The translations under genes and the position numbers were made by a program. This document shows, in pieces, positions 34,899-43,481 of a DNA stretch of 64,000 nt (positions within the stretch are counted from its first letter, which is position 1; each line of letters begins with the position of its first letter). Source of the stretch: Nocardia transvalensis NBRC 15921 (lineage in GTDB: Bacteria > Actinomycetota > Actinomycetes > Mycobacteriales > Mycobacteriaceae); assembly GCF_000308875.1 (NCBI RefSeq), contig NZ_BAGL01000127.1, positions 186,001 to 250,000 on the forward strand, read 5' to 3'. A model generated the notes under the pieces. The model ran no database searches. It had not been told where the DNA came from and saw only the letters and a program-made list of their open reading frames with translations.

Positions 34899-35606
34899 TC
34901 AGGTGGGGTGCATGCCGATGACCGGGTGGCGGGCGGGGTGGAGAGTGGTGAGGAGGGTGTGCATGGTGTTCGGGTCTACCGCTACGCAGCCTGCTGTTGG
35001 TTCGTTCGCGGAGACGTGGAGGAAGAACGCGGAGCCGTCTCCCGGGATGGTCGGGGTGCGGTTGTAGTCGATGACCAGGGCGTAGTCGTATTGGGGTGCG
35101 GTGCGGGCCAGGTTCTCCGCGGCTGTGGTGTCGAACGGGCAGGTCGGCTCGGCGCAGCGGTACTTCTGGTTGTAGAGCGGGCTGCCCGGGTCCGAGACCC
35201 ACCACCAGGTGTTCGACGAATCGACCTGTAGATAAGGAAGATTCGCGGGGACGGGCAGGCGGCCGAAGCCCTCGGACAGGGGGAAGATGCCCTCCGGAGT
35301 GTAGGACGCGCCCTCGCGCGCCCGCGTCGAAATTCCTTCCGCGCCAACCCATGCGGGGACCGCGAGCGTGCGCTCCCAGTCCGCGCCGTCCGGGCGCTGC
35401 CACAGCTCCAGGGTTCCGTGGTCGGCGCCCGCCGGGGCGGTCACCCAGACGACCTGAGTTCCCGGGACGGACGCCGGATCGAAGGGTGGCTTCTCGCTAC
35501 GGGGGACCAGGACGAGGACCAGGACCGCAGCCGCCACCAACACCACGACCGATACCGATATCCACCGGAAACCACTGCGCCCCAGCCACTTCGGCCGCGC
35601 TGTCAC
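34899..35606 (-). CDS. L,D-transpeptidase-family (YkuD-like) membrane-anchored protein
   Basis: A 235-residue protein. The N-terminal helix (ISVSVVVLVAAAVLVLVLV) anchors it with the catalytic part outside the cell. The domain carries the YkuD-type active-site pattern FLHVSANEPTAGCVAVD, with the histidine and nucleophilic cysteine spaced as in this branch. Such enzymes form 3-3 crosslinks or attach proteins to peptidoglycan. The start GTG overlaps the TetR stop (GTGA), so the two are co-translated. Activity is likely, but the exact reaction is not certain. Confidence 0.82.
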   Translation of the reverse strand: MTARPKWLGRSGFRWISVSVVVLVAAAVLVLVLVPRSEKPPFDPASVPGTQVVWVTAPAGADHGTLELWQRPDGADWERTLAVPAWVGAEGISTRAREGASYTPEGIFPLSEGFGRLPVPANLPYLQVDSSNTWWWVSDPGSPLYNQKYRCAEPTCPFDTTAAENLARTAPQYDYALVIDYNRTPTIPGDGSAFFLHVSANEPTAGCVAVDPNTMHTLLTTLHPARHPVIGMHPT

Positions 35607-36169
35607 GCGCGCTCCGCGCGCAGGCCGTCGAGCACGAACGGCAACGATTCCCGCCAGGCCGACTCGCCGGCACTCTCCCCGAGCAGCGACAGCGCCCAGA
35701 GCAGGTTCACCACGGCGGTATCGGTGGCATCCGGCCGGATCGCGCCGGAGCGGCGCGCACGCTCGAAGACGGCCGAGAACTGGCCCATCCCCCGCGCACA
35801 CGCCTCCGCCAGCTGGACCGCGGTCGGATGGTTGCCGACGAATGCCTCGAGCAGGCCGCGATCGATGGTGAGCAGATCGAGCATGGCCTCGGCGAATCCG
35901 GTGAACGCGAGCCACGGATCCGGTTCGGCGGCGGCGCGGTCGGCGATCTCGTCGAATGCCGACACGCGGGCGGGCAGCAGCGCGTCGATGAGCGCGTCGC
36001 GGGTGGGGAAATGGTTGTAGAGGGTGCCGATGCTGACCCCCGCCCGCCGCGCGACCTCCTCCAGCGAGCCCGCGAGGCCCTGTTCGGTGAACACGTCCGC
36101 GGCCGCGCGCAGCAACCGGTCGCGGTTGCGGGCGGCGTCGCGGCGCATCGGTTTGGTCACGGCCCTCAT
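35603..36169 (-). CDS. TetR-family repressor, divergent from an SDR gene
   Basis: A 188-residue TetR regulator. The helix-turn-helix is LEEVARRAGVSIGTLYNHFPTRDALIDALL (about 36-65). The C-terminal domain is of the TetR_C type common in Streptomyces and Nocardia. It is divergent from an SDR gene; the intervening region has three TGAGG-type palindromes. It is also translationally coupled to the transpeptidase gene, so the regulator controls at least two transcription units by inference. Confidence 0.9.
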   Translation of the reverse strand: MRAVTKPMRRDAARNRDRLLRAAADVFTEQGLAGSLEEVARRAGVSIGTLYNHFPTRDALIDALLPARVSAFDEIADRAAAEPDPWLAFTGFAEAMLDLLTIDRGLLEAFVGNHPTAVQLAEACARGMGQFSAVFERARRSGAIRPDATDTAVVNLLWALSLLGESAGESAWRESLPFVLDGLRAERA

Positions 36170-36180
36170 TCTACAAAACT

Positions 36181-36255
36181 CGAGGGACCCCTCAGATAAA
36201 ACTTGAGGGCCCCCTCAGTGTAGTGCTAGCCTGATGAAAACTGAGGCACCCCTCA
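36181..36255. promoter_or_regulatory. Three palindromic operator candidates in the second TetR/SDR promoter
   Basis: Site A, GAGGG (36182-36186) with CCCTC (36189-36193). Site B, TGAGGG (36204-36209) with CCCTCA (36212-36217). Site C, TGAGG (36242-36246) with CCTCA (36251-36255). They share a TGAGG-n-CCTCA form and cover the whole divergent promoter, with site C ending 20 bp before the SDR start. A TetR protein as the binder is inference. Confidence 0.72.
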
Positions 36256-36275
36256 ATATCTGGAAGGAAGACGAA

Positions 36276-36989
36276 ATGAGCACTCCCACAGCCGTAATCG
36301 TCGGCATCGGCCCCGGTCTCGGGTTGTCCATGGCGCGTCGCTTCGGGCGCGAAGGATTCCGGATCGCGTTCGTCTCGCGCAGCGCGGACCGCCATCCCGC
36401 CTACCTGGCCGAACTGGCCGCGGAGGGCATCGAGGCAACCGGCTATGTCGCCAATGTCACCGACGAGGCCCGTCTGGGCGAGGTGCTGACGGAGATCGAT
36501 AGCGCCGGCGCTATCGAATTCGCCTACTACGGCCCCGGTGCGCCGGGCGCGCCGATCGTCCCGATCGCCGAGGTCGACATCGCGACCGCGCGGGCCGCCT
36601 TCGACTGGGTCTGGCCCGCCGTGCAGGTCGCGCGGGCCGTGCTGCCGGGCATGATCGAGCGCGGCACGGGCGGAGTGCTGATCGCGGGCGGGCTGTCGAG
36701 CATCCGCCCGATGCCGATGCTCGGCCAGCTCGCCCTGGCCTCCGCCGCCCTGCGCAACTACGCGGTCACCCTGCACGCCGACCTCGCCGGCCGCGGCGTC
36801 TACGCGGGCACGCTCACCATCGGCGGCCTGGTGGAGCGCGGCGACATCTACGCCGCCGTCACCGCCGATCCCGCGAAATACGGTGCCGCCGAGGGCCATA
36901 CGCTGAATCCGGACGAGATCGCCGACACGGCGTGGGAAATGTACCGCGCCCGCGACCGCGCCGAGCAGGTGTTCGACGTCCTCGGCTGA
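36276..36989 (+). CDS. SDR-family protein lacking catalytic Tyr and Lys
   Basis: A 237-residue Rossmann protein. The nucleotide motif is VIVGIGPGLGLSMARRFG. The active-site segment that normally reads YSASKAALRNY is LALASAALRNY, so both tyrosine and lysine are absent (Leu and Ser instead). Cofactor binding looks intact, but normal oxidoreductase chemistry does not. The start ATG has GGAAGGAAG upstream. It is regulated, by inference, by the divergent TetR gene. It may act as a dinucleotide sensor or scaffold. Confidence 0.82.
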   Translation: MSTPTAVIVGIGPGLGLSMARRFGREGFRIAFVSRSADRHPAYLAELAAEGIEATGYVANVTDEARLGEVLTEIDSAGAIEFAYYGPGAPGAPIVPIAEVDIATARAAFDWVWPAVQVARAVLPGMIERGTGGVLIAGGLSSIRPMPMLGQLALASAALRNYAVTLHADLAGRGVYAGTLTIGGLVERGDIYAAVTADPAKYGAAEGHTLNPDEIADTAWEMYRARDRAEQVFDVLG

Positions 36990-37043
36990 GGTTTGCCCGC
37001 GCCTTGCGGTGCGACCTGTCGGACCCTTCTGGCATGCTACTCA

Positions 37044-37194
37044 CACATCCCGTTCCGGCATGCTGCGAACACATTCCGTTCCAGCACGCCCCCGACACAT
37101 TTGCCGGCGAGCTGCTAACACATCTCCCGGCATGCCGCTAACGCATCTCGCGGTGAGCTGCTAACACATCTCCCGGCATGCTTGTGGCTGGGAG
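37044..37194. repeat. Tandem repeat block (two 26-bp and three 23-bp units, ending in a dispersed hairpin repeat)
   Basis: Units start at CACAT: 37044 and 37070 (26 bp each), then 37096, 37119 and 37142 (23 bp each), and a last partial at 37165. The typical form is CACATCTCCCGGCATGC followed by CGCTAA. The last unit runs into a 25-bp hairpin-like element, 37170-37194 (CTCCCGGCATGC ... GGCTGGGAG), also seen near 43.5 kb and 56.3 kb. With the repeats the gap between the SDR and the YtxH-like gene holds no gene. Confidence 0.8.
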
Positions 37195-37301
37195 CCATGG
37201 TGGTGCGGACGGCACGCCCGGATGCGGCGGCCGGATCGACAGCGCACGCGGGCGTCGGGCAGGATGTACGGCGCGGACAGTGACTGGGAGGAGCCCAAGG
37301 A

Positions 37302-37547
37302 ATGCTGCGGTTGATCATCGGCCTCGCAGCCGGATACGTGCTCGGGACGAAGGCCGGGCGCGCCCGTTACGAGCAGATCAGCAAGACCACCCGCGCCATC
37401 ACCGCCAGCCCGGTCACCCGCAAACTGGTCACGGTCGGCCGCCAGAAGCTGTCGGACAAGCTCAGCACGCAACCCAAGCTGGAGCCGATGGAACCCCTGG
37501 ACGAGCGCACCACCGTCCTGATCCCCCACGACCAGATCCGCGGCTGA
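37302..37547 (+). CDS. Small YtxH-like membrane-associated protein
   Basis: An 81-residue protein. An N-terminal hydrophobic segment (MLRLIIGLAAGYVLGTKAG) is followed by a basic amphipathic region and an acidic tail. The RARYEQI block after the helix is typical of YtxH-type proteins. The gene sits next to dnaG, as Rv2342 does in M. tuberculosis. The start ATG has GGAGG-like GGGAGGAG upstream. Its function is unknown. Confidence 0.8.
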   Translation: MLRLIIGLAAGYVLGTKAGRARYEQISKTTRAITASPVTRKLVTVGRQKLSDKLSTQPKLEPMEPLDERTTVLIPHDQIRG

Positions 37548-37577
37548 GCAGGTACGACGGAACGGCGGTCTCGGTGC

Positions 37578-39512
37578 TCAGCCCATGGCCTGGTCGCGCA
37601 GGCTCTTGCGGTACTGCTCGAGGGCGACGACGTCGCCGAACAGGGACATGTAGGCGTCGGCCTGTTCGGTCGCGGAGATGCGTTGCAGCTTCGACTTCAG
37701 TTCGGCGACTTGGCGACCCACCCAGGCCTCCTGGACCCCTGCCAGCAGTCCGGCGATGATGCGCGGCAAGTCGTCGAGGGATTTGGCCGGGACCGGTTCG
37801 GCGGCGAGTTCGGAGACCAGGGCGCGTAGACCTAGGTCGTCGGTGTGGTCGGCGACCCGGGCGACCCATTCGGCGCCGCCGAGTCCCGCGGCCGTACCGC
37901 CCGCCTCCGCGATCGCGGTCCGCACCGCGACATAGGCGGGATGGGTGAACGCGTCGATGTCCAGCGCGTCGAAGACCGGCCCGGCCAGCGCCGGATACTG
38001 CAGCGCGGCGGCCAGCGCCTGACGCTGCGGCAGCAGGACCGGATCGTTCGGCCGCGGCGGCGCGGTGATCTGCGCGGGCACCCCGGCGTCGCCGTCCGGT
38101 GCCGGGGCGGAGGCGCGCCGGTCCGGCTGGGCACCGTTGCGGCCGGTCCTGTTGCGGCCGTGCAGGTTCCGCGCCTCGTCGCCGACCCGCCGTTCCACCA
38201 GCCGCTCGTCCATGCCGATCAGCCCCGCGAGCCGGGTCGCGTACGCGCGGCGCTTGGCGTTGTCCTTGATCTGGGCCACCACCGGCGCGGCCTCGCGCAG
38301 CGCCTGCGCCTGCTTGTCGGCGCTCATATCCTTGGTGATCGGGTCGTCGTAGTGCTTCTCGACCATGCCGCGGATCACGAAGTCGAACAACGGAACTCGC
38401 CGCGCGACCAGATCGCGGACCGCGCCGTCGCCGGCACTCTGGCGCAGCTCGCACGGATCCTGACCGTCGGGCGCCACCGCGATATAGGTCTGCCCGGCCA
38501 GCCGCTGGTCGCCGGAGAACGCCTTCAGCGCCGCCGCCTGACCGGCCGCGTCGCCGTCGAAGGTGTAGATGATCTCGCCGCGCCAGAAGTTGTCGTCCAT
38601 CAGCAGCCGCCGGAGCATCGTCATATGCTCCTCGCCGAATGCCGTACCGCAGGAGGCGACGGCGGTCTTCACACCCGCCAGATGCATCGCCATCACGTCG
38701 GTGTAGCCCTCGACCACCACGGCCTGATGGCTCTTGGCGATCTCCCGCTTGGCCAGGTCGAGACCGAACAGGACCTGAGACTTCTTGTACAGCACCGTTT
38801 CCGGCGTGTTGATGTACTTGGCCGTCATCTGGTCGTCGTCGTAGAGCCGGCGGGCGCCGAATCCGATCACCTCGCCGCTGAGGTTGCGGATGGGCCACAG
38901 CAGCCGCCGATGGAACCGGTCGATGTGCCCGTGGCGGCCCGGCTTGGACAGGCCCGCCGCCTCCAGCTCCTTGGTGTCGAAACCCTTGCGCTGCAGGTGT
39001 TTCGTGAGGCTGTCCCACCCGCCGGGAGCGAAACCGCAGCCGAAGTGCTTGGCCGCGTTCCGGTCGAAGTTGCGGTCGGTGAGGTATTTGACGGCGGCCG
39101 CGGCCCCGGGCTCGTTGAGCTGCGCCATATAGAACTCGTGCGCGGCGGCGTTGGCGGCGACCAGCCGGGAGCGCGTGCCCCGGTCGCGCTGCACCGAGGT
39201 CCCGCCACCCTCGTAGCTGATCTGGAAACCGATCCGGTCGGCCATCTGCTCGACGGCCTCGACGAATCCGATGTGGTCGATCTTCTGCAGGAACGCGAAG
39301 ACGTCGCCGCCCTCGCCGCAGCCGAAGCAGTGGAACAGACCGTGATTGGGCCGCACGTGGAACGACGGCGACTTCTCGTCGTGGAAGGGGCACAGCCCCT
39401 TCATGGAATCCGCGCCGGCCCGCTTGAGCGAGACGTATTCGCCGACGACGTCCTCGATGCGTACGCGTTCACGTATTGCCGCGATATCGCGATCAGGGAG
39501 TCTTCCGGCCAC
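37578..39512 (-). CDS. dnaG: DNA primase
   Basis: DnaG makes RNA primers at the replication fork. The 644 residues have the usual order. A CHC2 zinc finger has C41, H44, C62 and C65 (LCPFHDEKS and HCFGCGEGGD). A TOPRIM catalytic core follows (VVVEGYTDVMAMH, YTFDGDAAGQAA). A Pro/Arg-rich linker (about 440-470) leads to the C-terminal helicase-binding domain. The start is GTG (VAGRLPDRDIAAIRERV); the open frame extends far upstream into dgt, but that part is not protein-like. It lies 47 bp downstream of dgt, the same order as Rv2344c-Rv2343c. Confidence 0.96.
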   Translation of the reverse strand: MAGRLPDRDIAAIRERVRIEDVVGEYVSLKRAGADSMKGLCPFHDEKSPSFHVRPNHGLFHCFGCGEGGDVFAFLQKIDHIGFVEAVEQMADRIGFQISYEGGGTSVQRDRGTRSRLVAANAAAHEFYMAQLNEPGAAAAVKYLTDRNFDRNAAKHFGCGFAPGGWDSLTKHLQRKGFDTKELEAAGLSKPGRHGHIDRFHRRLLWPIRNLSGEVIGFGARRLYDDDQMTAKYINTPETVLYKKSQVLFGLDLAKREIAKSHQAVVVEGYTDVMAMHLAGVKTAVASCGTAFGEEHMTMLRRLLMDDNFWRGEIIYTFDGDAAGQAAALKAFSGDQRLAGQTYIAVAPDGQDPCELRQSAGDGAVRDLVARRVPLFDFVIRGMVEKHYDDPITKDMSADKQAQALREAAPVVAQIKDNAKRRAYATRLAGLIGMDERLVERRVGDEARNLHGRNRTGRNGAQPDRRASAPAPDGDAGVPAQITAPPRPNDPVLLPQRQALAAALQYPALAGPVFDALDIDAFTHPAYVAVRTAIAEAGGTAAGLGGAEWVARVADHTDDLGLRALVSELAAEPVPAKSLDDLPRIIAGLLAGVQEAWVGRQVAELKSKLQRISATEQADAYMSLFGDVVALEQYRKSLRDQAMG

Positions 39513-39559
39513 GGTGTCCGAGTCTAGCGCCGCCCCGGGCGCGTCTCCGACCCGGAGGC

Positions 39560-40822
39560 TCAGGGAATGCCCGCGGCCACCCGTTCCAGGCGGCTCTCGG
39601 TGAACGAGGCGATCTGGTCGACGATCACCCGGATCCGGGCCGTGTCGTCGGGGGCCTCGTCCCACCACGGCAGCAGGACCGGGTCGAGGCTGCGGGGAGC
39701 GGTGGCGAGGAGGTGATCGGCGACCAGCAGGAGGCGTTCGCGCTGGGCGGCCTGGCGCTTGTTGTGTTCCGGATCGGACATGACGTACCGCAGCGCGACG
39801 GTCTTGAGCATCGCGACCTCGGCGGCGACGACGCGAGGCACCTCGAGATCGGCGGCGTAGCGCGACAGCCGGCGTCCGCCCCACGCCTCCCGCGTGGCCT
39901 CCACCGCGGCCGTCGCGAAACGGCCCACCAGATCGCTGGTCAGGCGTTTCAGCGCGACCGACGCGCGCAGGGTCCCGTCGTATTCCGCGGCGGCCGCGAT
40001 CACCGGGAGTTCCGACAGGCGTTCGGCGGCGCCGGTAAGCTCGTCGTGGGTCAGCGTGCGGTGCTGCGCGCGGCCGAGTTCGGCCAGTGCCCGCTGCTCC
40101 GCCGGATCGGCCAGGGCACGCAGGTCGATGCGGCCCGCGATGACCCCGTCCTCGACGTCGTGCACGGAGTAGGCGACGTCGTCGGACCAGTCCATCACCT
40201 GCGACTCCAGGCACTGGCGGCGTTCCGGAGCGCCCTCGCGCACCCAGTCCAGACGGCGCAGGTCCACCTCGTACGCACCGAACTTCCCGCCGGAAGCCGT
40301 TCTGCCCCAGGGATATTTGACCGTCGCGTCCAGCGCCGCGCGGGTGAGGTTGAGCCCGTAGCTCTCCTCCCCGCCGAAGCTCCCCGCGGCGAACACCTTC
40401 GGCTCCAGGCGGGTGAGGATGCGCAGATTCTGCGCGTTCCCCTCGAATCCGCCGTGGGCGTCGGCGAATCCGTCGAGGGCGCGTTCGCCGTTGTGGCCGT
40501 AGGGCGGATGACCGATGTCGTGGGCCAGCCCGGCCAGATCCACCAGGTCCGGATCGCAGCCCAGACCCTCGGCGATACTGCGGCCGATCTGGGCGACCTC
40601 GAGCGAATGGGTGAGCCGCGTGCGCGGGGTGTCGCCGTCGCGCGGGCCCATCACCTGCGTCTTGTCCGCGAGCCGCCGCAGCGCCGCCGAATGCAGCACC
40701 CGGGCGCGGTCGCGGGCGAAATCGGTGCGGCGCGCGGGGGCGGGCGACCAGTGCAGCCCCGCGGTATCCCGGACCTCGGCGACCAGCCGCTCCCGATCTT
40801 GATCACCGTAGGCGTCGCTCAT
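39560..40822 (-). CDS. dgt: Deoxyguanosinetriphosphate triphosphohydrolase-like protein
   Basis: This HD-domain enzyme cleaves dGTP or other dNTPs to the nucleoside and triphosphate. The 420 residues show the metal ligands in RTRLTHSLEVAQIGR and LAHDIGHPPYGHNGE. The N-terminal ALRRLADKTQVMGPRDGD block is typical of the bacterial Dgt family. The start ATG has GGGAG six bases upstream. It precedes dnaG, which links nucleotide-pool control to replication. Regulation is not visible. Confidence 0.94.
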   Translation of the reverse strand: MSDAYGDQDRERLVAEVRDTAGLHWSPAPARRTDFARDRARVLHSAALRRLADKTQVMGPRDGDTPRTRLTHSLEVAQIGRSIAEGLGCDPDLVDLAGLAHDIGHPPYGHNGERALDGFADAHGGFEGNAQNLRILTRLEPKVFAAGSFGGEESYGLNLTRAALDATVKYPWGRTASGGKFGAYEVDLRRLDWVREGAPERRQCLESQVMDWSDDVAYSVHDVEDGVIAGRIDLRALADPAEQRALAELGRAQHRTLTHDELTGAAERLSELPVIAAAAEYDGTLRASVALKRLTSDLVGRFATAAVEATREAWGGRRLSRYAADLEVPRVVAAEVAMLKTVALRYVMSDPEHNKRQAAQRERLLLVADHLLATAPRSLDPVLLPWWDEAPDDTARIRVIVDQIASFTESRLERVAAGIP

Positions 40823-40841
40823 GGCGCTACTCCCGTGAGAT

Positions 40842-41534
40842 TCATTGCTCCGCTGTGTATTTGAAGTCGGCGGAGTAATGGGTGAGGTGGTACCAGAGCA
40901 GGGCCGCCGTCTCGCGGGCGATGCCGTGGAACTGCGATTCGCGGGTGTAGACGGCCGGGCCGGTGCGCGTGGGCGCCGTCCACGCCTTCAGGCCCTCGTC
41001 GCGGGCCATGGTGCGGGTGCGCAGGGAATGCCACGGATCGCTGACCAGGACCGCCGAGCCCAGGTCGCGGTCGTGCATGGCGGCCGCGACGGCCTCGATG
41101 CTCTGCACGGTGTCCGAACCGGTCTCCACCGCGAGGATCCGGTCCGCCGGCACACCCTTGTTCGCCAGGTAGGTTTTGCCGGAGGCGGCCTCGGTGTAGT
41201 TGTCGCCGCTGCGTTTTCCGCCGACGGTGATCACCAGCGGCGCCACGCCGCTGGCGTACAGGTGCTGCGCCTGCTGCAGCCGCGCCTCGAAGACCGACGA
41301 CGGGGTGCCGTCGTACTGCGCGGCGCCCAGGACGACGATCGCGTCGGCGCGGGAGTAGTCGTCGATGCGCGCCACCTGCCACACCCGGATGGCCGTGCCG
41401 CCGACCACCACGATCGCCATCAGCACCGTGCCGGCAATCAACCGGCCCGCCCAGCGCAGCACCGCGGACCCGCGGCGACGGGGTGCGGGCGCGGCGGAAC
41501 GGGTGGGCGCGGGACGGGTCGGGGCCGAGGGCAT
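40842..41534 (-). CDS. DUF218/SanA-like membrane protein
   Basis: A 230-residue protein. A Pro/Ala/Arg-rich cytosolic start is followed by one transmembrane helix (LIAGTVLMAIVVVGGTAIRV) and an outside DUF218 domain. The family blocks are ADAIVVLGAAQYDGTPS and VLVSDPWHSLRT. SanA/YdcF proteins affect envelope barrier or peptidoglycan steps, but their chemistry is unknown. ATG 41534 is the likely start; a GTG nine codons upstream also fits. The gene ends 19 bp before dgt, on the same strand. Confidence 0.82.
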   Translation of the reverse strand: MPSAPTRPAPTRSAAPAPRRRGSAVLRWAGRLIAGTVLMAIVVVGGTAIRVWQVARIDDYSRADAIVVLGAAQYDGTPSSVFEARLQQAQHLYASGVAPLVITVGGKRSGDNYTEAASGKTYLANKGVPADRILAVETGSDTVQSIEAVAAAMHDRDLGSAVLVSDPWHSLRTRTMARDEGLKAWTAPTRTGPAVYTRESQFHGIARETAALLWYHLTHYSADFKYTAEQ

Positions 41535-41602
41535 TCCATGAGTCTGCCAGCGCTCGGTCACGCCGAGGTTGCGGTGTGACGCGGTCTGCATCCAGCCGGT
41601 TT

Positions 41603-42280
41603 TCACCAACCGCGCTGTCGCCACTCCGCGAGATGCGGGCGCTCGGCGCCGAGGGTGGTGTCGTCGCCGTGGCCCGGGTAGACGGCCGTGTCGTCGCCGT
41701 AGCGATCGAACAGTTTGCTCGTGACGTCGCCGTAGAGGGAGTCGAAGTCCTCCGGCGATGTGGTCCGGCCGACACCGCCCGGGAACAGCGAGTCGCCGGT
41801 GAACAGGTGCGTGCGCCCGGCGCCGTCGGTCAGCGCCAGCGCGACCGAGCCCGGGGTGTGGCCGCGCAGGTGGATCGCCTCGAGGGCCAGATCGCCGACG
41901 CGCACCGTATCGCCCTCGGGCAGCAGCCGGTCCGGCGCGACCGGCAGCGGGGCGGCGTCCAGTTCGTGGGCGGCGGTCGGGATGCTCGTCTCGGCGACGA
42001 CCTTCTCGAGGCCCTGCCAGTGGTCGAAATGCTGGTGGGTGGTGACGATCAGCCCCACCCGGTCCGGCGCTTCCTGGCCGAGCAGTTCGAGGAGGCGGTC
42101 GGGTTCGTTGGCCGCATCGATCAGCAGGGCCGCGCCGGAGGCGGTGTCCTGCACCAGGTAGGTGTTGTTGTCCATCGGGCCGACCGACATCTTGACGATG
42201 CGCGCGCCCGGCACATCGCGCTGCTGGGGGTTCGAACCCGGCGAGACATGACCCGTGTAGGGAGTATCGATCGCGATCAT
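41603..42280 (-). CDS. Metallo-beta-lactamase-fold hydrolase (glyoxalase II-like)
   Basis: A 225-residue metallo-hydrolase. It has the metal motif THQHFDHWQG and further ligands in HLRGHTPGS, FTGDSLFPGG and YPGHGDDTT. This is the glyoxalase II or persulfide-dioxygenase-like group that acts on thiol esters. The ATG start at 42280 has GGAGGG directly against it, which is closer than normal, so the true start may differ. It is followed by DUF218 on the same strand. Its substrate is unknown; in this clade mycothiol conjugates are plausible. Confidence 0.87.
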   Translation of the reverse strand: MIAIDTPYTGHVSPGSNPQQRDVPGARIVKMSVGPMDNNTYLVQDTASGAALLIDAANEPDRLLELLGQEAPDRVGLIVTTHQHFDHWQGLEKVVAETSIPTAAHELDAAPLPVAPDRLLPEGDTVRVGDLALEAIHLRGHTPGSVALALTDGAGRTHLFTGDSLFPGGVGRTTSPEDFDSLYGDVTSKLFDRYGDDTAVYPGHGDDTTLGAERPHLAEWRQRGW

Positions 42281-42324
42281 CCCTCCGATCGTAGTCGCGG
42301 AAGGACTGCCGGACCGATCGCCGG

Positions 42325-42738
42325 TCAGCTCGCGGGCGGCACCGGCTCGCCGGAGCGGGTGGCCAGCCACTGCTGGATCTCGAGCAGCGTGCCCTCGGGA
42401 TCACGCAGATAGGCGCAGCGGACGCGGCCGCCGAATTCGACCGGACCGGCGGCGATTTCGGCGCCGCGGGCGGTGAGTTCGGTGAGGTAGGCGTCGAGAT
42501 CGTCCACGCGCAGGGAGACCAGCGCGGTATCGGCCGAGCCGGGGCGCAGCGCGCCGCCGAGCATGGCGTCGAGATCGTCGCGGGCGTGCAGGGACAGGCT
42601 GCTGCCGAGGTCGGGCTTGAATGCCGCGTACGGCGGCTGCGGATCGTCGAACTGGGGTTTCAGGCCGATGACGTCGCGGTAGAACGCGAGGCAGCGGTCG
42701 AAATCGGACACGATCAGGCGGATCTGGGTCAGATGCAC
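42325..42738 (-). CDS. VOC-family (glyoxalase/bleomycin-resistance fold) protein
   Basis: A 137-residue vicinal-oxygen-chelate protein with two beta-alpha-beta-beta-beta repeats. The start MHLTQIRLIVSDFDRCLAFYRDVIGL and the end RDPEGTLLEIQQW are typical. Metal ligands would be His2 region and Glu in LLEI. It could bind a metal or a small toxic ligand. It precedes the metallo-hydrolase, the reverse order of a glyoxalase I/II pair, a link that is inference only. Confidence 0.85.
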   Translation of the reverse strand: MHLTQIRLIVSDFDRCLAFYRDVIGLKPQFDDPQPPYAAFKPDLGSSLSLHARDDLDAMLGGALRPGSADTALVSLRVDDLDAYLTELTARGAEIAAGPVEFGGRVRCAYLRDPEGTLLEIQQWLATRSGEPVPPAS

Positions 42739-42788
42739 CGTGCTGAAAATACGCCCTCGCCTCCAGGCGATATCCCCAGGTCCGGACC

Positions 42789-43394
42789 TTACAGCCAGCC
42801 GAGGCGCTCGGCGGTGCGGACCGCCTCGGCGCGGGTGCGGGTGCCGGTCTTGCCGATAGCCGCGGACAGGTGGTTGCGGACCGTGCCCTCGGACAGGTGG
42901 AGGCGCTCGGCGATGGCCCCCGCAGTCGCTCCGTCGGCGGCCGCGGCGAGCACCTCGCGCTCGCGGGGCGTGAGCGGAGACGTTCCGGCGGTGAGGGTTT
43001 CGGTGGCCAGCGCCGGATCCACCACCCGCAGGCCCATCTGCACGCGCCGCACGGCATCGGCCAATTCCCTTGCGGGCGTGTCCTTGACGATGAATCCGTC
43101 CGCACCCGCATCGATCGCCCGCCGCAGATAACCGGGACGGCCGAACGTCGTCACCATGAGAATCCGCACCCCCGGATGGGCGGCATGCAACCGCTCCGCC
43201 ACCGAGATCCCGTCCAGCCCAGGCATTTCCACATCCAGCAGCACCACATCGGGAGTGGTGCGCTCGACCGCCGCCAGCACCTCGTCCCCCCGCCCGACCT
43301 CCCCCACCACCTCGAGATCCGACTCCAACCCGAGCAGCGCCGCCAGCGCCCCCCGCACCAGCGCCTGATCATCGGCCAGCAACAGCCGGATCAC
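42789..43394 (-). CDS. NarL/LuxR-type response regulator
   Basis: A 201-residue two-domain regulator. The receiver has acidic D8-D9 (LLADDQALVRG), phospho-site D54 (VVLLDVEMPGLDG) and K104 (FIVKDTPARE). The DNA-binding domain has LTPREREVLAAAADG and HLSEGTVRNHLSAAI. The GTG start (VIRLLLADD) keeps the receiver intact. The upstream histidine kinase and ABC exporter genes form the likely partner and target. It is separated from the kinase by a 190-bp gap with hairpin repeats. Confidence 0.9.
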   Translation of the reverse strand: MIRLLLADDQALVRGALAALLGLESDLEVVGEVGRGDEVLAAVERTTPDVVLLDVEMPGLDGISVAERLHAAHPGVRILMVTTFGRPGYLRRAIDAGADGFIVKDTPARELADAVRRVQMGLRVVDPALATETLTAGTSPLTPREREVLAAAADGATAGAIAERLHLSEGTVRNHLSAAIGKTGTRTRAEAVRTAERLGWL

Positions 43395-43481
43395 CGCCCG
43401 AACCCCCACGTCCCGAATACGCCCACGCCAAGACGATAACCCGCCCCGCCCCCAACCATTTCCCGGCAGCCCGCTCACACA

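Noticed and set aside
37044..37194. CRISPR array
   Set aside because: The 23-bp units abut without spacers and no cas gene is near, so it is a tandem repeat, not CRISPR.
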